64,000 nucleotides of DNA from Gemmatimonadota bacterium (lineage in GTDB: Bacteria; Gemmatimonadota; Gemmatimonadetes; Gemmatimonadales; Gemmatimonadaceae). Under the pieces are notes generated by a model. That model was not told where the DNA came from. It searched no databases and saw nothing but the letters and a program-made list of their open reading frames with translations. Made by a program: the position numbers and the translations under genes. The stretch lies in the NCBI GenBank assembly GCA_016719105.1, contig JADKAQ010000016.1, positions 1-64,000 of the forward strand. The letters run 5' to 3'. Of the stretch, positions 32,530 to 41,963 are shown in pieces (the first letter of the stretch is position 1; each line of letters opens with the position of its first letter).

Positions 32530-32550
32530 TCGAACACCGTGCCGGGATGC

Positions 32551-35109
32551 CTAACGTGCGCTGTTCACGCAGGTCCCCTGGTCGCCGAGCCCCACCGCGA
32601 AGCGGAGCACGATGAGCGCATCGGAGGCATCCAGCGCCCCGTTGCAGTTGGCGTCGCCGTGTGGCATCACCGTCAGCGGCGAGGGGAGCTGGATGGCCGC
32701 CAGCCCGCGCTGGATGAGCAGGGCGTCGGCCGCGTTCACGATGCCGTTGCGGTCGACGTCGCCGCGAAGGATCGGCGGCTCCGTGATGAGCGGGAGCGTC
32801 CAGATCCCGCGACCGTAGGTGCCGGCCACCAGGCGGTTGGACGCCGCGTGGTAGACGAGGTCGGTCACCGGGACGAGCGGGAGCCCCTGCGTGAGCGACC
32901 AGCTCACGCCGGCGTCGATGGTCTCGAAGACGCCGAGGTCGGTCCCGGCGAAGAAGCGATTGCGCGACGGGGTGAAGGCGAAGGCGTTGACCGGGACGTC
33001 GGGGAGGTTGCCGGTGAGGTTGGCGAAGTTGGTCCCGGCGTCGGCGGTGATGAGGATCTTGGAGGGGCCGAAGCCACCGTGGGTGATGGCGAAGCGCCGC
33101 GAGTCGTTGGGGTCGCCGACGATGTCGGTGACGGGACGCTGCACCGCGGTGCCGCCGAACCAGTTGGTGCCGCCGTTAGGCGTCCAGAAGATGAATCCCG
33201 CGGTGGTGCCGCCGAAGATGACGTTCGGCGCGCCCTTGCCGATGGCGATGGCATTGATCTCGTTCTGCACGGTGGGGCTGAACTGGACCCACGTGGCCCC
33301 CAGGTCCTGCGAGCGCTCGATGGCCCGCGTCCCCGCCCAGAGCGTGCGTGGCACGAGGGGATCGATAGCGAACGGGGTGATGAACGGTGCCTGGAAGTTG
33401 AAGCGCGGGGGGATGTACGTGAGCGAGCGTGCGTTCACGTCGAGCCGGCCGAGCTGTCCACCCTGCCAGGACACGAGGACGGTGTTGGGATTGGTATAGT
33501 CGATCATGGCGTAGCCACCGTCGCCGTAGCCGACCCCCGACCAGAAGAGCGAGCCGCCGGACATCATGCTGCCGTTGTCCTGGGTACCGCCCACCACCAC
33601 GGCGGGATTGGTCGGGTGCACCGCGATCCCGGGATAGAACTGGGTCGCCGAGATCCCGTTGTTGAGCGTCCGCCAGCTGCTACCGCCATCCGTCGACTGG
33701 AAGATGCCGCCGTCGCAGGTGGCGACGATGCGTCGCGAGTCGGCGGGGTCGAAGACGGCGCTGTGCCAGTCGGAGTGCACGTTGCCGGCGATGACGTTGA
33801 ACGTGCTCCCGCCATCGCGCGATCGAAACAGGCGCACACCGCCGATGATCAACTTGTTCTCGTCGACGGGGTCGACGGAGAGGACGAGGTTGTACTCGCT
33901 CTGCGTGCCGAAGTCGCCCTCGTCGTACTGCTGCTGGAAGGTGATGCCGTTGGCGGCGAGCAGGGCCCACTGGCCGGTGAACTCATCCCAGCGCGCGAGG
34001 GTGCGGAAGGCGCGGTCGGACGGGTTGGCGACGATGGCCCAGACCGATCCCGGTCGTGCGGGGCTCACCGCCAGCGCGGTGCGGCCGAGCGAGGACGGGG
34101 TGCCGAGCGATTGCGAGATCAGCGCCCAGCTGGAGCCGCCGTTGGTGGAGATGTAGACGCCGTTGGCGGCGGCGCCGAACAGGTTGCCGATCGCGGCGTA
34201 CCAGACTTCGGGGCGCGTGGGGTGCTGCACCACGTCGGTGGCGAAGCCCTGGAGCACGTTGCTCCACGAGGCGCCGGAGTTGGTGGAGCGGATGAGCCCG
34301 AGGTTGGTGGCGGCAAACAGCGTCGTGCCGGTGGCCGATCCGGCGGTCGCCCGATCGATGCTCACATGGTAGACGAAGCCCCCCAGCTGCCCCGCCGGGG
34401 CGAGGATGCTGGCGGCGACGCGCGTCCAGCTGTCGCCACCGTTGGTCGACTTGAGGATGCCGCAGCCATCGGTGTAGCCCACCGGATCGAAGGTCTCGCC
34501 GGTGCCGGCGTAGACGATGTCGGGGTTGACGGGATCGATGACGATGTGGCCGATGGCGGTGGAGCACTCGGTGTCGCCTAACGCCTGCCAGGACGCGCCG
34601 CCGTTCACGGTGCGCCAGATGCCGGCGCTGCCGGCGCCGGCGAGCATGACGCGCGGGTTGCGCGGGTTGATGGCGATGGTCGAGAAGCGCCCTTCGTCCT
34701 GCATGGGGGCCGAGGCGTAGCGCGTGTTCATGCTGATGAAGCCCATGGGCCCCATCGGCTGCCAGCGCTCGCCGGCCAGGCTGCTGGAGAAGGCACCGGC
34801 GCGCGCGGACGTCCGCATCTCGCGCATCGCCGCGACCTTGTCGTGCGGGACGCGCCCATCGGCGCCGGCCCGCTGCGAGACCCACCACTGGCGGCGCTGG
34901 CGCACATCGCCTTCGCGCATCTGCTCGCCGGTGAGCTGCTGCGCCGGGAGCGCGATGGGCCGGGCGCCGAGCGCCAGGAGGCCCAGGACCGCGAGGCGGA
35001 GGGCGGCGTGCATCGCGACGCGCGGCGACGTGCGCGGGGGGACGCTCAAGGAGGGGCTCATGGACTCGCTCGTGTTCTCGCTGATGTATTCGCTCATTTG
35101 GTCGCTCAC
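32551..35109 (-). CDS. Secreted BNR/Vps10-like propeller protein with C-terminal dockerin-like domain
   Basis: 852 residues from a GTG at 35109 that overlaps the upstream gene's stop (GTGA). An ATG at 35013 would place the signal peptide (M-H-A-A-L-R-L, ending A-L-P-A-Q-Q) at the very N-terminus and may be the true start. The body contains many BNR/Asp-box-like repeats, such as 'STNGGDSWTRV', 'STNSGASWSNV' and 'STDGGSSWRTL', as in Vps10/sortilin-type or glycosidase-like propellers. The last 70 residues carry a type I dockerin-like pair: 'GDVDRNGIVNAADALLIQRG' and 'GDANCNGALDASDALIVLR'. These show the calcium-loop D-x-N-x-D pattern and duplicated helices. No catalytic residues were identified. 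A cohesin-like partner is encoded two genes upstream. Confidence 0.83.
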   Translation of the reverse strand: MSDQMSEYISENTSESMSPSLSVPPRTSPRVAMHAALRLAVLGLLALGARPIALPAQQLTGEQMREGDVRQRRQWWVSQRAGADGRVPHDKVAAMREMRTSARAGAFSSSLAGERWQPMGPMGFISMNTRYASAPMQDEGRFSTIAINPRNPRVMLAGAGSAGIWRTVNGGASWQALGDTECSTAIGHIVIDPVNPDIVYAGTGETFDPVGYTDGCGILKSTNGGDSWTRVAASILAPAGQLGGFVYHVSIDRATAGSATGTTLFAATNLGLIRSTNSGASWSNVLQGFATDVVQHPTRPEVWYAAIGNLFGAAANGVYISTNGGSSWALISQSLGTPSSLGRTALAVSPARPGSVWAIVANPSDRAFRTLARWDEFTGQWALLAANGITFQQQYDEGDFGTQSEYNLVLSVDPVDENKLIIGGVRLFRSRDGGSTFNVIAGNVHSDWHSAVFDPADSRRIVATCDGGIFQSTDGGSSWRTLNNGISATQFYPGIAVHPTNPAVVVGGTQDNGSMMSGGSLFWSGVGYGDGGYAMIDYTNPNTVLVSWQGGQLGRLDVNARSLTYIPPRFNFQAPFITPFAIDPLVPRTLWAGTRAIERSQDLGATWVQFSPTVQNEINAIAIGKGAPNVIFGGTTAGFIFWTPNGGTNWFGGTAVQRPVTDIVGDPNDSRRFAITHGGFGPSKILITADAGTNFANLTGNLPDVPVNAFAFTPSRNRFFAGTDLGVFETIDAGVSWSLTQGLPLVPVTDLVYHAASNRLVAGTYGRGIWTLPLITEPPILRGDVDRNGIVNAADALLIQRGLAAIQLPSPLTVMPHGDANCNGALDASDALIVLRFAVGLGDQGTCVNSAR

Positions 35110-35687
35110 GGGATCATCGTCAGTGAGAGCGCATTGCTCGTCCCGTTCGGCGTGACCACCGAGACGGCGAAGGTGCCGGGCGCAAAGGAGGAGGGGCGTC
35201 CGCGGGCGGCGGTGTCCGGGTAGGTCAGCGACATGGCGAACCGGATGGTCGCCCCCGCCGAGTCGGCGGGCAGCATGTCGAACGACGCGCGCCCGATGCG
35301 GACGGTGTTCGCGCCGACGACGAAGGTCCCCGTACCGCCCGGGACAAAGCCGGACCCGACCAGCGTGAGCGTCGGCGCCTCGCCCTTGCCCAGGCGAATC
35401 GTGTCCGGAGTGATGCGCGTGAGTCGCGGTGCAGCCGACGGGGTGCTGGCGGCGACGGGCGTGCTGCCGGCGACTGGGGTACTAGCGGCGACGGGCGTGC
35501 TATCGCCAGCTGCAGCGTCTGGGGTGGCGGCCGCCGCACTGCCGGCCGAGTCACCCGCGGTGCTGGTGTCGCTCGTGCTACCGGCCCGCGGGGCACAGGC
35601 CGTCGTCGCCGTCAGGAGCACCGTGGCCAAGAGCATGGTGGCCACGGGCGCGTGCTGGAAACGGCGCGTCGAATCGGGACGCATCAT
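35106..35687 (-). CDS. Small lipoprotein with IPT/TIG-like domain
   Basis: 193 residues. The signal peptide ends in a lipobox-like T-T-A-C, followed by a low-complexity Ala/Thr/Ser linker with repeated S-T-P-V-A-A units. The C-terminal 110 residues resemble an IPT/TIG or Ig-like fold ('LTLVGSGFVPGGTGTFVVG', 'FAVSVVTPNGTSNALSL'). The start ATG overlaps the previous gene's stop (ATGA), and its own stop overlaps the next gene's GTG, so all three genes are translationally coupled. A cell-envelope binding role is likely but unproven. Confidence 0.75.
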   Translation of the reverse strand: MMRPDSTRRFQHAPVATMLLATVLLTATTACAPRAGSTSDTSTAGDSAGSAAAATPDAAAGDSTPVAASTPVAGSTPVAASTPSAAPRLTRITPDTIRLGKGEAPTLTLVGSGFVPGGTGTFVVGANTVRIGRASFDMLPADSAGATIRFAMSLTYPDTAARGRPSSFAPGTFAVSVVTPNGTSNALSLTMIP

Positions 35688-36316
35688 GGCTGGCGGCTCC
35701 GGTCGGGGGCGACGCGGACGTTCGGCATGCCGGAGAAGAGGGCGGCGCGCGTGTCCTGCACCTCGAGCTTGGGCGTCAAGTCGGCGAGCGCCACGCTGTG
35801 CAATTCGTCGACGAGGAGGCCGAGGCGGCGCAGCCCGCGCGGGTCGATGACCTTGGCGCGCACCCGGAAGAGGAGTCCACTGGGGATCCCCTTGGCGGCG
35901 GCGCCTGCCACGCGGTACTCGCCGATGATCGGGTTCATCGCGCGCAGGACGTTGTCGCTGACGCTGTCCGGACCCACGACCTGGAGCTGCAACGAGTCAT
36001 AGAGGAAGCGCGCGGTGAAGCTCCCCACCGCTCCCCCGGTGTCGGCCTTGGCGAAGGCCGAGATCGTGACTTCGGTCCCGGCGCGGGCCAGGGTGTCGGA
36101 GACGAGGATCCAGGCGTTGGCAGAGATGGGCGGCGCGGCCGGGCGTGGCGGCGAGATCGTCGCACGTTCGTCGTTGCAGCCGGCGGCGAGCAGGGCGGCG
36201 CCGAGCAGCGCCAGTGAGGTGCGACGTGCCGTGCGACGCGCGGTGTGACGCGCGGCGTCACGCGCGGTGTGATGCGCCGTTGGCGCAGGGTGGCGGTCAG
36301 GCGTGGTGTGCGACAT
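35684..36316 (-). CDS. Lipoprotein with cohesin-like domain
   Basis: 210 residues from the ATG at 36316-36314. The arginine-, histidine- and threonine-rich N-terminus leads into a hydrophobic segment and lipobox L-A-A-G-C. The mature domain has cohesin-like features: 'ARAGTEVTISAFA', 'GSFTARFLYDSLQLQVV' (compare the cohesin strand with L-x-Y-D-x-x-x-L) and 'GLLFRVRAKVIDP'. The assignment to the cohesin fold is by pattern only. The end overlaps the IPT/TIG lipoprotein gene. Together with the dockerin-like end of the BNR protein it suggests a surface assembly pair. Confidence 0.7.
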   Translation of the reverse strand: MSHTTPDRHPAPTAHHTARDAARHTARRTARRTSLALLGAALLAAGCNDERATISPPRPAAPPISANAWILVSDTLARAGTEVTISAFAKADTGGAVGSFTARFLYDSLQLQVVGPDSVSDNVLRAMNPIIGEYRVAGAAAKGIPSGLLFRVRAKVIDPRGLRRLGLLVDELHSVALADLTPKLEVQDTRAALFSGMPNVRVAPDRSRQP

Positions 36317-36381
36317 GGGCAGCAGTCCGGGAATCGGCGGATGGGCGCGCGGCGGGCGTGGCGTGTTGAGACTCGGCATGA

Positions 36382-38751
36382 TCATGGCACCAGCGGGATG
36401 TTGACTCCGGTGCTTCGCGCCGCGAGGTTCTGCAGGTTGGTGTCGTACATCTCCAGCGGGTTGATCACGATCTCGCGGTTGAACAGGAAGCCGAGGCCGG
36501 CGTTGGAGGTGAGCGTCACCCGAACGATCGGGACGACGCCGCTGAGCCCCGACGGCGCGGTGAGGCTGATGCGCAGCGTGTTGAGCCCCGCGTCGACGCC
36601 GAGGACCACGTTGCCGACGAGTCCCTGTGCGTTGATGCTGGCGACCATCTCGTTCGGGATGCCCACGAGGATGGTGGCAGCGCCGATGGTCGTGGACCGC
36701 GTGTCGAGGACGATGTCGAAGCCCGCCGTGACGCCGGCGCGCACCTGGATGGGGGCGATCTGTGTCGTGCTGACCACGGGGCCGGTGGGGTCGCGCGGCA
36801 CGGTCACGTAGACCGAGTCGCGGATGTTGGGCGACCCCGAACCGAAGGCGCGCACCCATGAGCTCCCGCCGGCGACGCCGGTGATGGCGCCGGTCGGGCG
36901 CACCGAGGCGGTGTTGGCGTTCATCGAGCTGTAGACCATGGACACCTGCGGCAGCGGATTGCCGAGCAGGTCGCGCGCGACGGCGCTCAGGTTGAGCGTG
37001 GCCCCCGGGTCGAGCAGGAAGAGGCGCTGCGCGGTGGTGCCGTACGTGACGCTCTGGACGCCGCTGCCGGGTGCATTCTGGATGTTGAGGTTCCCGGTCA
37101 CGACGGCGGCCTGCGCCCCACTACTGAATCGCAGGCGTAGGGTCGGCGGGGGGAAGGCGTTGGCCGAGAGGAAGGTCAGCTGTTCGAAGCGCGCGACCCC
37201 CTGGTTGTCGGTGATGGCCACGTCGTTCAGCAACTCGCCGTTGGCGTCGAGCACGGTGGCGCGCACTGGGGCGCCGGCTCGGCGCACGACGTTGCCGGAC
37301 GTATCCGCCAGTTGCAACGCTGGCTGCTGCAGGAGCGGCACGCCGACCGTCACCGTGCCGGACGGCTGCTGGAAGAAGGCGACGAAACGCGCCGGCCCGG
37401 CGTCGAGCTGGATGGCCGCACTGGTGACCGGCGCCAGCCCGCCCGTCGTGAAGACGAGCGTGCGCGGCCCGGCCGACCCGATGAGCCGCAACCCGGCGAA
37501 GCGCGCGACGCCGACGGCGTCGGTCTGCGCCGCGGCCCCCGTGAGCACACCGCCCCCCGTGGCGATCGCCGCGGCGACCCCGCGTCCGGCATCGGCGACG
37601 CCGTTGCCGAAGCGGTCGGTGACGCGCACCACGACATCCGAGGGGAAGGGGATCGTGTTCTCGACGACCGTGGGCTGCGACGTCACTTGCAGCTGCGACG
37701 CGTCGCCGGGGGCGAGGGTGATGCTCCCGGTGGTCGCCGACACCTGGTCGGCGGTGAAGCGGAGCTGCCGATTGCCGACGAGCCCTTCGAGGGCGAGCGA
37801 GGCGAAGGTCGCCTCGCCGAGCGTGTTGGTCGTGGCGGCGTTACCGGCAATCGCCCCGCTCCCCTGCGCCAGTGTGGCGGTGACCGGCGTCGGACGCGAC
37901 ATCGGGTTGCCGAACGCGTCACTGAGACGGGCAACGACGCCCGGAGCGATGACGACGCCCGCCCGTGCGAAGGTGGGGACGTTCTGCAGCGTGATGGTGG
38001 CCGTCGTGCCGGCTTCGAGGGCGACGGGGGGGGCGGCGACGGTCGGAAGGCCGGTGGCGGTGAAGGCGATCGTGCGCGGCCCCGCGCTCACGAGTCCGGA
38101 GAGCGTGAGCGCGCTGAAGGTGGCGATGCCGTTGGCGTCAGTGGTGGCCTGCGCCCCGCCCAGCGTTCCCGCCCCGCTCTGCAGCGTCGCGGTGATCACG
38201 GTCCCCGGTCGGTTGACGATGTTGGCGTACTGGTCTTTCGCGCGCACGACCGGCGCCGGGGTGACGGGGACGCCCGCACGAATGGAGGCGGGGAGTCCGG
38301 TCACCAGCTCGATGGTCGCCGGCGTGGCGGCGGCCGCGGTGGCGACGAGTTGCGCGCTGGCGGAGCCAGCCGTTGCGGTGAGCGTCTGCGACCCCGCCGT
38401 TGTCCCTAACGTCCATGTGCCGGCGGTCGCGCGCCCGTTGTCATCGGTTTGGGCAGAGGTCGAGCTGATCGTCCCGGCCGACGTCGTGAACGAGACCGTG
38501 GTGCGCGGGACGGGGAGGTTGTCCGAGGTGCGCACCGTGACGGTGATCGTACCCGAGACCGCCGCACCCACCGTTCCCGACGCCGTGCTGCCGGCGTCGA
38601 AGGTGACGGAGGCGGGTGTGCGCGTCGGCGGAGGCGTTACTCCTCCACCGCCGCCACCATCGCCCCCTCCGCCGCAACCGGACTGGAGGATGACGGCGAC
38701 CGCCAGGACCAGGGCGCGTGGCACCCAGAGGTTCGATTGCCGGACTCGCAT
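36382..38751 (-). CDS. Ig-like (Big_1/invasin-type) repeat lipoprotein with C-terminal cohesin-like region
   Basis: 789 residues. The signal peptide ends L-Q-S-G-C followed by a Gly-rich linker. Five or so Big_1-like domains of about 95-110 residues each repeat the pattern 'TTDANGIATFSALTL' / 'TDNQGVARFEQLTF'. Next come a Big_2-like segment ('VYSSMNANTASVRPTGAITG') and a C-terminal region from about residue 655 ('IQVRAGVTAGFDIVLDTRST') that looks cohesin-like. It starts the minus-strand operon and is 65 bp from the cohesin-like lipoprotein. It resembles the Ig-like gene at 1-4350 in overall design. No enzyme domain is visible. Confidence 0.8.
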   Translation of the reverse strand: MRVRQSNLWVPRALVLAVAVILQSGCGGGGDGGGGGGVTPPPTRTPASVTFDAGSTASGTVGAAVSGTITVTVRTSDNLPVPRTTVSFTTSAGTISSTSAQTDDNGRATAGTWTLGTTAGSQTLTATAGSASAQLVATAAAATPATIELVTGLPASIRAGVPVTPAPVVRAKDQYANIVNRPGTVITATLQSGAGTLGGAQATTDANGIATFSALTLSGLVSAGPRTIAFTATGLPTVAAPPVALEAGTTATITLQNVPTFARAGVVIAPGVVARLSDAFGNPMSRPTPVTATLAQGSGAIAGNAATTNTLGEATFASLALEGLVGNRQLRFTADQVSATTGSITLAPGDASQLQVTSQPTVVENTIPFPSDVVVRVTDRFGNGVADAGRGVAAAIATGGGVLTGAAAQTDAVGVARFAGLRLIGSAGPRTLVFTTGGLAPVTSAAIQLDAGPARFVAFFQQPSGTVTVGVPLLQQPALQLADTSGNVVRRAGAPVRATVLDANGELLNDVAITDNQGVARFEQLTFLSANAFPPPTLRLRFSSGAQAAVVTGNLNIQNAPGSGVQSVTYGTTAQRLFLLDPGATLNLSAVARDLLGNPLPQVSMVYSSMNANTASVRPTGAITGVAGGSSWVRAFGSGSPNIRDSVYVTVPRDPTGPVVSTTQIAPIQVRAGVTAGFDIVLDTRSTTIGAATILVGIPNEMVASINAQGLVGNVVLGVDAGLNTLRISLTAPSGLSGVVPIVRVTLTSNAGLGFLFNREIVINPLEMYDTNLQNLAARSTGVNIPLVP

Positions 38752-38914
38752 CGTGACTCGGCTCCCGTGTGCGGCGCCACCTCCCGGACTCGGGGACTGG
38801 CGCCTGTGTTCGGTTCACGCGCCGGGCGGCGCGAGGGGGCGGAGTATGCATCCCCAATCGGTAACGCGCGAGAAGTGTCCAATCCGGCTCATCCGGATCG
38901 TTACTCGCGGTCGG

Positions 38915-39727
38915 CTAGCTCGCCGGCGGATACCAGATTTCCCCTTCCAGCCGGGCCACACGGTCGCGCGCCGGACCGAGCGTCCGAAAGGCAGCAGCCG
39001 CCCGCCCCATCGCGATCGCCGAGGCCAGAGCATCGAGGGCGTCTTCGGAGGCCGCGGCGGCGTCACGGAAGTGGGCGGGGAGCGACGGGTGCACGCTCTC
39101 CAGGAAGTCCGCGCGCCCCTGCGCCTTCCCCTTGGTCACTGCCCCCGTGAGGAGCCGCGGATAGATCTCCACCACCAGCGGCGCCCGCGGAAGGCGCGGC
39201 GCGTCGAACGGCCAGATGGCGCACCCCGCCTGCTGCAGCGTCAGCAGGTGCGGCATCCCGCGAATCGCCCCCGTCCCCACCGAGCCGGCGCCGCCGACCT
39301 GCAGCGTCGACTTGGGACGAATGCCCGCGACGGACGGAACCTCGCGCTCGGTGCGCCGAAAGTGCTCGGGGACGATTGGGCGGGGACACCCCGGTCGCCC
39401 CCAGAACGGATAGGGCGCCTCGGCCAGCCAGCGCTCCCCCTCGCGCGCCGCGAGCGCCCACGCCGCGGGGGCATGGCTCAGCTGATGCTCGATCAGGAAC
39501 CAGGCGGGAAACGAGAACGAGAAATCGAGCCCGATCACGACGTTGGGATCGCGCGCGACCTCGTCGAGGAGGTGCGCGACCAGCCCCTCCCGCGAGCGGC
39601 CAGACTCGAGTCGCACGAGGCGCATGTCGCTTCCGCCTGATGCCGCCCTGCACTCGGCGAGCCAGATCTTGCGCGCGGCGCCGGTCGCGGCACCCGACCA
39701 GTCGACCGCGAGGATGCGAGGGAGCAT
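38915..39727 (-). CDS. DUF429 family protein (predicted RNase H-like nuclease)
   Basis: 270 residues from ATG. The N-terminal 'ILAVDWSGA' and 'VVIGLDFSFSFP' supply the two acidic residues typical of the DUF429 RNase H-like fold. Further matching segments are 'VVEIYPRLLTGAV' and 'SEDALDALASAIAM'. It is probably cytoplasmic; the biological substrate of this family is not known. It is divergent from the TMADH-like gene with 118 bp between the two starts. Confidence 0.72.
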   Translation of the reverse strand: MLPRILAVDWSGAATGAARKIWLAECRAASGGSDMRLVRLESGRSREGLVAHLLDEVARDPNVVIGLDFSFSFPAWFLIEHQLSHAPAAWALAAREGERWLAEAPYPFWGRPGCPRPIVPEHFRRTEREVPSVAGIRPKSTLQVGGAGSVGTGAIRGMPHLLTLQQAGCAIWPFDAPRLPRAPLVVEIYPRLLTGAVTKGKAQGRADFLESVHPSLPAHFRDAAAASEDALDALASAIAMGRAAAAFRTLGPARDRVARLEGEIWYPPAS

Positions 39728-39845
39728 CCGCGGATGCTAAGCGGGGCCCGGTCCCTCGTCCACGACGCGCTGGCCGGAGGCCGACGATGGCCCGCGAGCG
39801 GCGGCGGGGTCGCTGCGGTTGGGGACGAGCGGTAGACTCCGCGCC

Positions 39846-41927
39846 ATGTCGAACCCCTTCGCCATCCTGCTCGAGCCGGTCCGCATCGGGCCGGTGACGT
39901 CGCCGAACCGCTTCTATCAGGTGCCGCACTGCAACGGCATGGGGTGGCGGATGCCGGAGGCGTTGGCGGCGATGCGCGGGGTGAAGGCCGAGGGGGGGTG
40001 GGGGGTCGTCTGCACGGAAGAGGTGGAGATTCACCACACCAGCGACCTGTCGCCGTACTTCGAGGGGCGGCTCTGGGAGCGCGAGGATTCACCGGCGCTC
40101 GCGCGCATGGTGGAGGCGGTGCATGCGCACGGGTCGCTGGCAGCGATCGAGCTGGTGCACAGCGGGGCCAACGCGGTGAACCTCTACTCGCGCGCGACGT
40201 CGCTGGCTCCCCGGTCGATGTCGGTGCTCGGCGGGAGCGGATACGAGCCGACGCAGGCGCGCGCGATGACCAAACAGGACTTCCGCGATGTGCGCCGTTG
40301 GCATCGCGCGGCGGCGCTGCGGGCGCGTGACATCGGCTTCGACATCGTGTACTGCTACGCGGGACACATGCTCACGCTGCCGATGCAGCTCCTCTCGCGT
40401 CGCTTCAACGACCGCCACGATGAATACGGCGGGTCGCTGGAGAACCGCGCGCGCCTGCTCCGTGAGCTCATCGAGGAGACGCGGGAGGCGGTCGGCGCGC
40501 GCTGCGGGATCGCCGTCAGGCTGGCGGTGGACGAGCTGATTGGCCAGGACGGGCTCACCAGCGCTGGCGAAGGACGCGACGTCGTGGAGATGCTCGCCGA
40601 GCTTCCCGACCTGTGGGACGTGAACATCAGCGGGTGGAGCAACGACTCGGCGACGTCGCGGTTCACGAAGGAGGGGTACCAGGAGCAGTACTGCGGCTTC
40701 GTGAAGTCGGTGACCAGCAAGCCGGTGGTAGGGGTGGGGCGCTACACCACGCCCGACGCGATGGTCTCCGCGGTGCGACGGGGGGTGCTCGACCTCATCG
40801 GAGCGGCGCGCCCCTCGATTGCCGATCCGTTTCTCCCGGCCAAGATCCGCGATGGGCGCTGGGACGAGATACGCGAGTGCATCGGCTGCAACATCTGCGT
40901 GTCGGCCGACTTCAAGCTCGTCCCCATCCGCTGCACGCAGAACCCGACGATGGGAGAGGAGTGGCGCCGCGGCTGGCACCCCGAGCGCATCGCGGCCCGC
41001 TCGAGCGACGAACAGGTGCTGGTGATCGGCGGAGGGCCGGCGGGGCTCGAGTGCGCGCGGGCGCTGGGGCAACGCGGCTACCAGGTGGTGCTGGCCGAAC
41101 GACGCGACGAGTGGGGGGGGCGCGTGGCGCGCGAGGCGCGCCTGCCCGGGCTCACCGAGTATCGACGCGTGGTCGACTGGCGACTGGACCGACTACGCGC
41201 CCTGCCAAACGTGGCGCTGTATCCGGGGAGCGAGGTGTCGGTCGACGACGTGCTGGAGTTCGGGGCGCCGCACGTGATCGTGGCGACCGGTTGCACCTGG
41301 CGACGCGACGGGATCGGGCGCAACCAGTGGCGTCCCGTCCCCGGCGTCGAACGGGCCGCCGTCTTCACCCCGGACGACATCCTCGACGGACGCCTCCCCA
41401 CGGGGCGGGTGCTCATCTACGACAACGACGGCTTCTACCTGGGCGGCGTGATTGCCGAGCGGTTGGCGCACGCGGGGTGCACGGTCACGCTGGTGACGCC
41501 GGCGCCGCTGGTGTCGTACTGGACGCAATACACGCTCGAACAGGAGCGCGTGCAGGCACGCCTGCGTTCGCTCGGCGTGCGCATGCACACGCAGCGCACC
41601 CTGCTCGCGCTCGACGTGGGGAGCGCGCGCTTCGCCGACGCCCTGCGCATCGAGGAGGTCGAGGACGAGCACGACGCGGTCGTCCTGCTCACCGACCGCA
41701 TGCCCTCCGACGCGCTCTACACCTCGCTGTGTCCGCTGGTGGAGGATGGGCGCCTGACGACGCTGCGGTGCATCGGCGACGCCGAGGCACCAGGGATCAT
41801 CGCGCAGGCGGTCTTTGCGGGGCACCTCGCGGCGCGCGAGTTCGGGACGGTACCGACGGGCGACACGCCATTCCGAGTGGAACGCTGGCCCGGCGGGGTG
41901 GGCGCCACGCCGTTCGAGGCCCGCTGA
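39846..41927 (+). CDS. Trimethylamine/dimethylamine dehydrogenase-like iron-sulfur flavoprotein
   Basis: 693 residues from the ATG at 39846. An Old Yellow Enzyme-type TIM barrel (about 1-340) binds FMN, a 4Fe-4S site follows, and a C-terminal FAD/NAD-type domain begins with V-I-G-G-G-P-A-G-L near residue 390. Cys29 in 'FYQVPHCNG' aligns with the cysteine that forms the covalent 6-S-cysteinyl-FMN link in trimethylamine dehydrogenase. The cluster ligands are C345, C348, C351 and C363. The 'CTQNPTMGEEWRRGWHPE' segment is characteristic of the TMADH/DMADH/histamine dehydrogenase group. The substrate is probably an amine, but which one cannot be read from motifs. No electron-transfer flavoprotein gene is adjacent. 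Confidence 0.85.
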   Translation: MSNPFAILLEPVRIGPVTSPNRFYQVPHCNGMGWRMPEALAAMRGVKAEGGWGVVCTEEVEIHHTSDLSPYFEGRLWEREDSPALARMVEAVHAHGSLAAIELVHSGANAVNLYSRATSLAPRSMSVLGGSGYEPTQARAMTKQDFRDVRRWHRAAALRARDIGFDIVYCYAGHMLTLPMQLLSRRFNDRHDEYGGSLENRARLLRELIEETREAVGARCGIAVRLAVDELIGQDGLTSAGEGRDVVEMLAELPDLWDVNISGWSNDSATSRFTKEGYQEQYCGFVKSVTSKPVVGVGRYTTPDAMVSAVRRGVLDLIGAARPSIADPFLPAKIRDGRWDEIRECIGCNICVSADFKLVPIRCTQNPTMGEEWRRGWHPERIAARSSDEQVLVIGGGPAGLECARALGQRGYQVVLAERRDEWGGRVAREARLPGLTEYRRVVDWRLDRLRALPNVALYPGSEVSVDDVLEFGAPHVIVATGCTWRRDGIGRNQWRPVPGVERAAVFTPDDILDGRLPTGRVLIYDNDGFYLGGVIAERLAHAGCTVTLVTPAPLVSYWTQYTLEQERVQARLRSLGVRMHTQRTLLALDVGSARFADALRIEEVEDEHDAVVLLTDRMPSDALYTSLCPLVEDGRLTTLRCIGDAEAPGIIAQAVFAGHLAAREFGTVPTGDTPFRVERWPGGVGATPFEAR

Positions 41928-41963
41928 GCCGGGGCTCGAACGCGCGAGTGCAGGGCTGAAATC

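Noticed and set aside
32455..34581. 708-residue plus-strand frame
   Set aside because: It is opposite the BNR/dockerin gene and has no recognisable domain. Long antisense frames are expected at this GC content.
36938..39640. 900-residue plus-strand frame
   Set aside because: It spans two minus-strand genes (Ig-like lipoprotein and DUF429) and changes character between them; shadow frame.
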